Part shown: in pieces, positions 8,459 through 15,284 of the stretch
How positions within the stretch are numbered: the first letter of the stretch is position 1
How the letters are laid out: every line of letters starts with the position of its first letter
Origin: Streptomyces sp. NBC_01341
GTDB taxonomy: Bacteria > Actinomycetota > Actinomycetes > Streptomycetales > Streptomycetaceae
Reading direction: 5' to 3'
Assembly: GCF_035946055.1 (NCBI RefSeq)
Contig: NZ_CP108364.1
Location: forward strand, 6,696,001-6,760,000
Length of the DNA: 64,000 bases
Made by a program: the position numbers and the translations under genes
The notes under the pieces: generated by a model
Told to the model about the DNA's origin: nothing
What the model saw: only the letters and a program-made list of their open reading frames with translations
Databases searched by the model: none

Positions 8459-8716
8459 ATGGACAACTGGCGCATGCACGCGGCGTGCCGCGACGAGGAC
8501 CCTGACCTTTTCTTCCCGATCGGCAGCAGTGGTCCCGCGCTCGTGCAGGCCGAGGAGGCCAAGGCGGTCTGCGGTACCTGCCCGGTGCGCGAACAGTGCC
8601 TGGACTGGGCCCTGGAGAACGCGCAGGACGCGGGCGTATGGGGAGGCATGGACGAGAACGAGCGACGTGCGCTCAAGCGCCGCCGTGCCCGCCGCCACGC
8701 CAGGAGTGCCGGATGA
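8459..8716 (+). CDS. WhiB-family transcriptional regulator (WblE-like)
   Basis: An 85-residue iron-sulfur regulator found only in actinobacteria and their phages. Cysteines at 10, 38, 41 and 47 (C-X27-C-X2-C-X5-C) would bind a [4Fe-4S] cluster; GVWGG (59-63) is the beta-turn, and the Arg/Lys-rich end is the DNA-contacting AT-hook-like tail. DPDLFFPIGSSGPALVQ resembles WblE/WhiB1 more than WhiB, WhiD or WblA. I prefer the ATG at 8459, eight bases after GAGGAG, over the GTG at 8450. WhiB-like proteins act with the principal sigma factor and can sense redox or NO. Confidence 0.92.
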   Translation: MDNWRMHAACRDEDPDLFFPIGSSGPALVQAEEAKAVCGTCPVREQCLDWALENAQDAGVWGGMDENERRALKRRRARRHARSAG

Positions 8717-8757
8717 GGCCTGCGGGCTCCGGCCCGCGGCGCGGGAGACGATGAGCC

Positions 8758-9096
8758 ATGGACACCTCGGTCTGGTTCGTCGTCGGCGCGCTCGTCCTGC
8801 TCCTCATGGCAGGGATCGCCGCCGTGCTCCTGGTACGCGTGATCAGGGCCAGGAAGCTGCTCGTCGACGCGGGAATCCCCTTGCGCAACAAGGCTCTCGT
8901 CTGGGCCGCGGTGATCTACACCGTGTCGCCCGTCGACCTCCTGCCGGACCCCGTCTACCTCGATGACATCGGTTTCCTCCTGCTCGCCCTGCGCTCCCTC
9001 CACGCCGCGTCGCACGCGGTGGGTGCGGGGCGCGGGCGGACGGCGATGGACCCCACCGATTCCGGCGGCAACCTCTCGGCCTCGGGCGGCAAGTGA
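8758..9096 (+). CDS. YkvA/DUF1232-family small membrane protein
   Basis: A 112-residue protein with an N-terminal transmembrane helix (residues 5-27) and a second hydrophobic segment containing the DUF1232 core: YTVSPVDLLPDPVYLDDIGFLLLALR. The family is widespread and of unknown function. The C-terminal 30 residues are hydrophilic and variable. The gene begins 41 bp after the WhiB gene and may be co-transcribed with it. Confidence 0.85.
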   Translation: MDTSVWFVVGALVLLLMAGIAAVLLVRVIRARKLLVDAGIPLRNKALVWAAVIYTVSPVDLLPDPVYLDDIGFLLLALRSLHAASHAVGAGRGRTAMDPTDSGGNLSASGGK

Positions 9097-9146
9097 GAGC
9101 GGGTCAGTCGCCCCTGCCCGAAAGGGCCCGTTGCGGGACATCCGCT

Positions 9147-9191
9147 TTCCTGCGGCGCATGTTCCTGCGGTGAGTGTTCCTGCGGTGAGTT
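9147..9191 (+). repeat. Three tandem copies of a 15-bp unit
   Basis: Units of the form TTCCTGCGGTGAGTG at 9147, 9162 and 9177; the first copy has three mismatches in its second half, and the second and third are nearly identical. Non-coding, function unknown. Confidence 0.7.
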
Positions 9192-9572
9192 CCGCTTCCA
9201 GCGCAGGGCCTGTGCGCCGGCCGACTCCCTGATGGCGGGCCCTCGGTCCCGGCCCGGCCTCGCAGGCCGCCCCGGCGACGTCTCCGCCGGTCACCGGCGC
9301 GGCCTGCGGCGACGAGAAACGGCCCCGGCGGCGGCGCCCATGGTGCCCGGCGGCGGATGCGACACATCCGTACATCGATCCGGTGAGGGGTGACGGATGT
9401 CCCGGACCGGAGGTGCCGGACGAGGGCCCGGCCGGTCGCACGGAGGGAGCTGCCCGGCCGGCGGCCCACAGGCCGTTCGAACGCCGTGAAGGCCGTGCCA
9501 CACCCGTGGATCCGCCGCGAAGACACGGTAACTGGCCCTGGTCCGAACCCTGGTGGGCAGCCGTACGCCGCT

Positions 9573-9619
9573 CTCCCCGTCCCGGCCTCCTGTGGTGGCC
9601 GGGACGGGGAGCAATTTTT
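9573..9619 (+). terminator. Intrinsic terminator or leader attenuator upstream of GH2
   Basis: A perfect 15-bp stem (CTCCCCGTCCCGGCC with its complement), a 9-nt loop and then CAATTTTT. A hairpin plus T-run is uncommon in Streptomyces. It lies 477 bp after the nearest upstream gene and 120 bp before the GH2 start, so it either ends read-through from upstream or acts in the GH2 leader. Confidence 0.75.
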
Positions 9620-9631
9620 ATATCGTTGAAA
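9618..9631. promoter_or_regulatory. LacI-type operator-like site upstream of the first GH2 gene
   Basis: TTATATCGTTGAAA matches 10 of 14 bases of the perfect palindrome at 14285. It lies 110 bp before the TTG start, next to the terminator. It is the weakest of the four copies and is supported mainly by the other three. Confidence 0.45.
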
Positions 9632-9741
9632 ATTCTGCGTGCACGACCGTTGTCAGGTGTTTGAGGCTGTGGCTCAATGTTCGACTATGTGCAGTGCTTC
9701 GCGGTTCGGAGCACTCCGGCTTCTTCGACGAGGACGACGCC

Positions 9742-12700
9742 TTGATACGACAACCAGCCCGCCCCCGCGCCCTGTTCAGAACGCTCGCCTGTACGGCCGC
9801 GCTGCTCCTTCCCGCCGGGGCCGTCCTGGTCCCCGCCGCCGCGACCGCCGCTCCCGCTGCCGCTCCGGCCGAAGGGGCCGCCACGGCTTCGGCGTTCGTG
9901 AAGGAAGACCCGTCCACGGAGCCCCACGGACTCAAGGGCGAGTACTTCGCCATGTCCGCGCCCGGCGCCCGCGACTTCGCCGTGCTCGGCGCGACCGCGC
10001 TCGACCCCGAGATCAACTTCCCGGGTCTGACGGGGGCGTTCGAGTCGGCCACCGGGAAGACCGAGCACACGACCGCCCGCTGGACAGGGCAGATCGCGGC
10101 TCCCGAGACCGGCGACTACACCTTCTCCGCCATCGGCGACAACGGCTTCCGGCTCTTCATCGACGACAAGCCGGTCATCGACCACTGGGTGCCGGACTGG
10201 GACAAGGAGCAGACCAGCGCGCCGGTCGCCCTCAAGGCCGGCGAACAGCACTCCTTCCGGCTGGAGATGTTCCAGGACGTCGGCGGGGCCAACATGTTCC
10301 TGCGCTGGTCGAGCGCCAAGCTCGCCAAGCAGATCGTGCCCGAGTCCGCGTTCACCCCGCCCGCCGACTTCGAGGTGTACCCGGTCGCCCTGAGCGTCGC
10401 GGAGAACGGCCTCAAGGTGCAGGCGACCTTCGACCACGAGGTCAGTGGCATCAAGGACGTGAAGGACCACCTCGCCGTCGAGGCGGACACCACGCCGATG
10501 CCCGTGAAGTCGGTCGCCAGGGCCTCCGGCAACCACAAGGCGCTGGTCATCACGCTGGGTGCGGCCGTCCAGAAGGGTCAGCAGACCCGGATCGCGTACG
10601 ACGGTGAGGGCGGCCTGAAGAACGGCGACGAGACCGTCCCGGAGATAAGCCGCAGGGCCAAGAACCTTTCCACGCACCGCCTGACCACCCCGTGGGGCGA
10701 CAAGGTCGACCGCAAGAACCCGCTGCCCGAGTACCCCCGGCCCCAGCAGGTACGCGACGACTGGAAGAACCTCAACGGCCAGTGGGAGTTCGCCGGCGCC
10801 ACCGCCGGTGAGATGCCGGCCTTCGGCAAGTCGCTCGACGAGCGCATCACGGTGCCCTACCCCGTCGAGTCGCAGCTCTCCGGCCTCGAGCGCCACGAAG
10901 ACCACATGTTCTACCGCAAGCTCGTCACGGTGCCCAAGAACTGGTCCGTCGGCAGACGCGGCAGTGACGAGCGGCTGAAGCTCAACTTCGGCGCCGTCGA
11001 CTACCGGGCGCGGGTCTGGGTCAACGGCACGCAGGTTGCCGAGCACACCGGCGGCTACACCGCCTTCAGCGCCGACATCACCGACGCACTCGAGGGCAGC
11101 GGCCCCCAGGAGATCGTCGTCGCGGTCACCGACACCACCGGAGCCGACCAGCCAACGGGCAAGCAGTCCGCGAACCCGAGCGGGATCTTCTACACCGCCT
11201 CGTCCGGCATCTGGCAGACCGTCTGGATGGAGCCCGTGGCCCCTGCGGCCGTCGACTCCCTGAAGACCACCCCCGACATCGGCAAGGGCCGGCTCGCGCT
11301 CACGGTCAACTCCGCGAAGGCGTCGAAGTCCGCCCAGGTCACGGCCGTCGCCCGGGACAAGAAGGGCAAGGTCGTCGGCACCGTCACCGGCCCCGCCAAC
11401 GGCGAACTGAGCCTCCCCGTCGCCAAGCAGCACCTGTGGACGCCGGACGACCCGTACCTGTACGACCTCGAGGTCACCCTCAAGGACGGCCGTTCCGAGG
11501 ACACCGTCGACAGCTACTTCGGCATGCGGTCCTTCGGCGTCGCCGAGGTCGGCGGCTACCGGAAGCTGGTCCTGAACGGGAAGCCGTTCTTCTCCCTGGC
11601 CCAGCTCGACCAGGGCTTCTACCCCGACGGCCTGAACACGGCGCCCAGCGACAAGGCCCTGGTCTTCGACCTGAAGGCGCAGAAGGACCTCGGCTTCAAC
11701 TCCGTCCGCAAGCACATCAAGGTCGAGCCCGCCCGCTGGTACTACCACGCCGACCAGCTCGGTCTCCTGGTGTGGCAGGACTTCGTCTCCGGCAACATCA
11801 CGGGCGAGAAGGGCCAGAAGGCCTTCCTCGACCAGGGTGCCGAGATGATGGAGCAGTTGCACAACTACCCCTCGATCGGTGCCTGGATCGTCTTCAACGA
11901 GGGCTGGGGCGAGTGGGACCGCACCGAGACCGGCAAGATCACCGAGAAGGTGCAGGCCGCCGACCCCTCGCGCGTCGTCAACGCCCACAGCGGAGTCAAC
12001 TGCTGCAACTCCAAGGGTGACTCCGGCAAGGGCGACATCATCGACCACCACGACTACAACAACACCGATCCCGCCTTCCCGGACGAGAAGCGCGCCGCCA
12101 TGGACGGTGAGCACGGCGGCTTCACCCTGAGGATGCCCGGCAACATGTGGCCCGGCGCACCCACCGCGATCTACAGCGGCGTGGCCGACAAGGACGCCCT
12201 GACCGCCAAGTACGTCGACAACACCCGCACGTACTACCTGGAGGCGGCCCGCGCGGAGCTCTCCGGCTCCATCTACACCCAGGTGACCGACCTGGAGAAC
12301 GAACTCAACGGGCTCTGGACGTACGACCGCCGCGAGATCAAGGTCGACGCCGCCAAGGTGCGGAAGATCAACGAGGAGGTCATCGCGGCCGGCGCCGCCG
12401 CGGGCGAGCGCGACGAGATCAAGGGCGGCGGCTCCTGGTCCCTCGACGAGAACACGGGCACGAAGGCGGCCGACAGCGGTCCGAACCACAGGGACCTCGC
12501 TCTGTCCGAGGGCACGTCCTGGACGCAGGGAGTGCACGGCTCGGCACTGAAGTTCGACGGCAAGGGCCAGTTCGCGCAGACCACCGGTCCCGTCGTCGAC
12601 ACCACCGGCGACTACACGGTCTCCGCGTGGGCGTCGCTCGACGTGCTCCCGGGCAACTACGCGACCGTCGTCAGCCAGGACGGCCGACGTCAGGAGAACC

Positions 12701-13035
12701 CGTTCTACCTGCAGTACGGACAGGGCGCGTTCGCCTTCTCCACGCCCGGCGCCCACCGCGCCCGGCTGGAGATCGAGCCGGAACTCGGCCACTGGTACCA
12801 CCTCGTCGGCGTCCGCAGCGGTGACGAGATCAAGCTCTACGTCGACGGCCGGCTCGCCTCCACCGCGGCCGCCGGAACCGCCGACGTCAGCACCGGGTCC
12901 CTCGCCGTGGGACGCGCCAAGTGGTCCGGCGGCAACGTCGACTTCTGGAACGGCTCGGTCGACCAGGTGAAGGTGTACGACAAGGCGCTCACCGACCTGG
13001 AGGTGACCGCGCTCCACGAGGGCGAGCAGCCGTAG
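9742..13035 (+). CDS. Secreted GH2-family glycoside hydrolase with PA14 and LamG domains
   Basis: About 1097 residues from the TTG at 9742, the only start that puts a Sec signal peptide (residues 1-35) at the N-terminus. A PA14-like carbohydrate-binding domain follows (LKGEYFAM to DHWVPDW, about 50-190). A GH2 core starts at TTPWGDKVDRKNPLPEYPRP: jelly-roll, Ig-like domain, then TIM barrel with NEGWG (acid/base E720) and GEHGGF (probable nucleophile E790). A C-terminal LamG/concanavalin-like domain covers about 905-1095. GH2 includes beta-galactosidases, beta-glucuronidases and a Streptomyces beta-D-galactofuranosidase. The same operator type as the furanose-like transporter suggests a furanosidase role (inference). 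Confidence 0.88.
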   Translation: MIRQPARPRALFRTLACTAALLLPAGAVLVPAAATAAPAAAPAEGAATASAFVKEDPSTEPHGLKGEYFAMSAPGARDFAVLGATALDPEINFPGLTGAFESATGKTEHTTARWTGQIAAPETGDYTFSAIGDNGFRLFIDDKPVIDHWVPDWDKEQTSAPVALKAGEQHSFRLEMFQDVGGANMFLRWSSAKLAKQIVPESAFTPPADFEVYPVALSVAENGLKVQATFDHEVSGIKDVKDHLAVEADTTPMPVKSVARASGNHKALVITLGAAVQKGQQTRIAYDGEGGLKNGDETVPEISRRAKNLSTHRLTTPWGDKVDRKNPLPEYPRPQQVRDDWKNLNGQWEFAGATAGEMPAFGKSLDERITVPYPVESQLSGLERHEDHMFYRKLVTVPKNWSVGRRGSDERLKLNFGAVDYRARVWVNGTQVAEHTGGYTAFSADITDALEGSGPQEIVVAVTDTTGADQPTGKQSANPSGIFYTASSGIWQTVWMEPVAPAAVDSLKTTPDIGKGRLALTVNSAKASKSAQVTAVARDKKGKVVGTVTGPANGELSLPVAKQHLWTPDDPYLYDLEVTLKDGRSEDTVDSYFGMRSFGVAEVGGYRKLVLNGKPFFSLAQLDQGFYPDGLNTAPSDKALVFDLKAQKDLGFNSVRKHIKVEPARWYYHADQLGLLVWQDFVSGNITGEKGQKAFLDQGAEMMEQLHNYPSIGAWIVFNEGWGEWDRTETGKITEKVQAADPSRVVNAHSGVNCCNSKGDSGKGDIIDHHDYNNTDPAFPDEKRAAMDGEHGGFTLRMPGNMWPGAPTAIYSGVADKDALTAKYVDNTRTYYLEAARAELSGSIYTQVTDLENELNGLWTYDRREIKVDAAKVRKINEEVIAAGAAAGERDEIKGGGSWSLDENTGTKAADSGPNHRDLALSEGTSWTQGVHGSALKFDGKGQFAQTTGPVVDTTGDYTVSAWASLDVLPGNYATVVSQDGRRQENPFYLQYGQGAFAFSTPGAHRARLEIEPELGHWYHLVGVRSGDEIKLYVDGRLASTAAAGTADVSTGSLAVGRAKWSGGNVDFWNGSVDQVKVYDKALTDLEVTALHEGEQP

Positions 13036-13057
13036 GGTCCGCCCACCCCGCAGGGCC

Positions 13058-13097
13058 GCTCCCGGCAGTGTGCAGCGCACGCCGCACTGCCGGGAGC
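13058..13097. terminator. Bidirectional terminator between GH2 and LacI genes
   Basis: A perfect 13-bp stem (GCTCCCGGCAGTG and its complement) with a 14-nt loop, between two convergent genes. Confidence 0.7.
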
Positions 13098-13146
13098 TCC
13101 GGCGTGTCCGCGGCTCCATCCCGTACGGGAAGGGCACGGCGGCACG

Positions 13147-14169
13147 TCACACGAGGGTGGCGGCGGCCCCGGTGCTCTCCCGGACCAGCAGGCGGTGCGG
13201 GACCACGATCCGGCGGGCGGGCAGGGCGTCCATCCGGCCGAGGACACGCTCGCTCAGACACTGCACGGCGCGCTCGGCGATCTGCTCCGTGTCCGGGGCG
13301 ACCGTGGTGAGGGAGGGAGCGGCGAACCTGCCGTCCTCGATGTCGTCGAACCCCATGAGAGCCAGGTCGCCGGGGACCCGTACGCCTTCCTCGGCCGCCA
13401 CACGCAGGGCGCCGAGCGCGAGTTCGTCGCTGAAGCAGAAGACGGCGTCGGGTGGCTCGGGCATCCGCAGCAGTGCACGGAGGGCCCGGGCGCCCTCCGT
13501 GCGGTGCAGGTCGGCGACCTCCACCTCGGCCACCGGGCGGAGGCCGCCCGCCTCGCTCAGTCCGCGGCGAAAGCCCTCGGCGCGCAGCTCGGCCGTCCCG
13601 TGGCCCAGCCGGGACTGGAGGCCGATCACGGCGACACGCCGACGCCCGGTGGCGACCAGGTGCTGTGCGGCGTCCCGTGCGGCGGCGACATTGTCCAGGG
13701 CCACGTGGTCGATGGACCCGTCCGGCTCCAGTTCTCCCAGGACCACCAGCGGCAGGCCGTCGGACAGTGCGGCCAGCTCGGCCGGCGACGTCGACCAGGG
13801 GCTGATGATCATCCCGTCGACCCGGTGGCCCTCCGACCCGTCCAGCAGCCTCCGCTCCAGTGCTGCCTGTCCACCCGTCCGCTCCAGGAGCACCGTCCAG
13901 CCGCGCTGCTGGGCCGCATCGATGAGCAGGCCGGTCAGCCTGCCGAAGTACGGCGAGTGGATCTCCGGCACAGCGACTCCGACGAGGCCCGTGCGCCCCT
14001 GACGGAGGTTGCGTGCGGCGAGGTTGGGGCGGTACCCCAGTTCCTCCACCGCCGCCATGACTCGGGTGCGGGTCGCCGGGGCCACGGCCGCGGCGTTGCT
14101 CACCACGTTGGAGACGGTCCGTACGGACACGCCGGCCAGCGCGGCGACGTCCTTGAGTCTCGCTGCCAC
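13147..14169 (-). CDS. LacI-family transcriptional repressor (locus regulator 1)
   Basis: A 340-residue repressor: N-terminal LacI helix-turn-helix (LKDVAALAGVSVRTVSNVV), hinge (YRPNLAARNLRQGRTGLVG) and periplasmic-binding-like effector domain ending in MGFDDIEDGRFAAPSLTTV. I chose the GTG at 14169, just before the HTH and with GGAG sequences upstream; the longer frame has no homology. Its recognition helix is almost the same as that of the second repressor at 23419, so both may bind one operator type. It is divergent from the dioxygenase gene, and the perfect palindrome at 14285 lies between them, so autoregulation is likely. The ligand is probably the sugar taken up by the 18532-23364 transporter. 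Confidence 0.9.
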   Translation of the reverse strand: MAARLKDVAALAGVSVRTVSNVVSNAAAVAPATRTRVMAAVEELGYRPNLAARNLRQGRTGLVGVAVPEIHSPYFGRLTGLLIDAAQQRGWTVLLERTGGQAALERRLLDGSEGHRVDGMIISPWSTSPAELAALSDGLPLVVLGELEPDGSIDHVALDNVAAARDAAQHLVATGRRRVAVIGLQSRLGHGTAELRAEGFRRGLSEAGGLRPVAEVEVADLHRTEGARALRALLRMPEPPDAVFCFSDELALGALRVAAEEGVRVPGDLALMGFDDIEDGRFAAPSLTTVAPDTEQIAERAVQCLSERVLGRMDALPARRIVVPHRLLVRESTGAAATLV

Positions 14170-14284
14170 AGCGGGTGCGCTCCTCTCCTCCGCGCGCGGG
14201 GTGGTCGGCCGACCGTGGCCCTCCGCGCTGTGCACCGTAACAGCAGCCGGGCAGACTGGTGTGCCCGTCCTCTTGCCACGTTGA

Positions 14285-14298
14285 TTGCAACGTTGCAA
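14285..14298. promoter_or_regulatory. LacI-type operator, perfect 14-bp palindrome
   Basis: TTGCAACGTTGCAA is a perfect palindrome with the central CG typical of LacI-family sites, between the divergent repressor (start 14169) and dioxygenase (start 14388). Related sites occur at 9618, 18166 and 18345, each upstream of a gene of the same sugar locus. Confidence 0.8.
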
Positions 14299-14387
14299 AA
14301 TGGGCGTCGACAGGTCGGCAGGCAGTGACTTCCCCTCGTCGCGGGCCTGTTGCCACCCCGCATCGACACGACGAAGGGACCGTCGCC

Positions 14388-15227
14388 ATGCCCGGAGCCG
14401 CACCCACCGGAGCCCTCGCCCCGCACCTGGAGGCCGCAGTCCAGGACCTCTACAGGGACGGGATCACGGCCTGCAGAGGAGCCTTCACCCCGGAGTGGGC
14501 CGACCTGATGCGTGAGGACGTGGAGGCCGCCTTCGCGGAAGCGCGCGGGCGGAAGGGAGGGGCAGTGGGCCGGGGCCCCCACCGGTACTACGTCGAGATC
14601 CACCCGGAACAGCTGCGCGGCTTCGTCGGGCTGGCCGACCACCCATGGGTCCGGGGAGTGTGCGAGGCCGTGCTCGGCCCCGACTACCGCATCGTGGAGC
14701 TGGGCTTCGACATCCCCTTCGCGGGAGCCGTGAACCAGCCCTGGCACCGGGACTTCCCCATGCCGGACGCCACTCGCGGCGAACGCCGGCTGACCTCGCT
14801 CGCCTTCAACCTCACCGCCGTCGACACGCGGGAGGACATGGGCCCGTTCGAGATCGCGCCGGGTACCCAGTGGGACGACGACCCCCGCTTCGGCCACGGG
14901 ATGTTCCCGCCCCGTGACACCTACCCGCGCTACGAGGGTCTCGCCGAGCGGAAGTACCCGCAGCGGGGAGACATCTCGGCGCGGTCCGCCCTGACGATCC
15001 ACCGGGGCACCGCCAACCACTCGGCCGACTCGCGTCCGGTGCTGGTGCTGGGTGCCGACGCTCCGGGCGCCGGCAACGACGCACAGCACGACATGGCGGT
15101 GACCGGGGCGTTCCGGGCCTCCCTGCCCGAACGCGTCCGCGCGCATCTGCACTGTCCGGTCGTGGACGAGCTGACCCCCATCGTCCAGAAGCACACCATC
15201 GAGGGGCTGGTGATGGGGGACGCCTGA
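14388..15227 (+). CDS. Phytanoyl-CoA dioxygenase (PhyH)-family Fe(II)/2-oxoglutarate oxygenase
   Basis: A 279-residue cytoplasmic protein with the PhyH-type double-stranded beta-helix. WHRDFP supplies the HxD iron ligands, and IHRGTANHS followed by SRPVLVL supplies the distal His and the Arg for 2-oxoglutarate. Family members hydroxylate very different substrates, including lipids, ectoine, antibiotics and sugars. GAAGGG precedes the ATG. Its placement next to a sugar-locus repressor, with the perfect operator in its promoter, suggests it is induced with the GH2 enzymes, although no oxygenase is expected in ordinary glycan breakdown. The substrate is unknown. Confidence 0.85.
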   Translation: MPGAAPTGALAPHLEAAVQDLYRDGITACRGAFTPEWADLMREDVEAAFAEARGRKGGAVGRGPHRYYVEIHPEQLRGFVGLADHPWVRGVCEAVLGPDYRIVELGFDIPFAGAVNQPWHRDFPMPDATRGERRLTSLAFNLTAVDTREDMGPFEIAPGTQWDDDPRFGHGMFPPRDTYPRYEGLAERKYPQRGDISARSALTIHRGTANHSADSRPVLVLGADAPGAGNDAQHDMAVTGAFRASLPERVRAHLHCPVVDELTPIVQKHTIEGLVMGDA

Positions 15228-15236
15228 CACTCCGGA

Positions 15237-15271
15237 GCCCGGCCCCGGCCCGCAAGGGGCCGGTGCCGGGC
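15237..15271. terminator. Bidirectional terminator between dioxygenase and GH2 genes
   Basis: A 15-bp GC-rich stem with one mismatch and a short GCAA-type loop, in the 57-bp gap between convergent genes. Confidence 0.65.
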
Positions 15272-15284
15272 CGCCGGACTCATC

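Larger units (their letters stand above)
9097..9741 (+). other. Long intergenic region upstream of the first GH2 gene, 645 bp
   Basis: No convincing gene. It holds three 15-bp tandem repeats (9147-9191), a true intrinsic-type terminator with a T-run (9573-9619) and, directly after it, a LacI-type operator-like site (9618-9631). The last 110 bp before the GH2 start are notably AT-rich for this genome. Confidence 0.6.

Noticed and set aside
9685..13137. Open frame of about 1150 codons antisense to the first GH2 gene
   Set aside because: High GC makes the complementary frame of a real gene free of stops. Its translation is Val/Gly/Arg/Asp-rich with no domain, and the sense strand has clear GH2 motifs.
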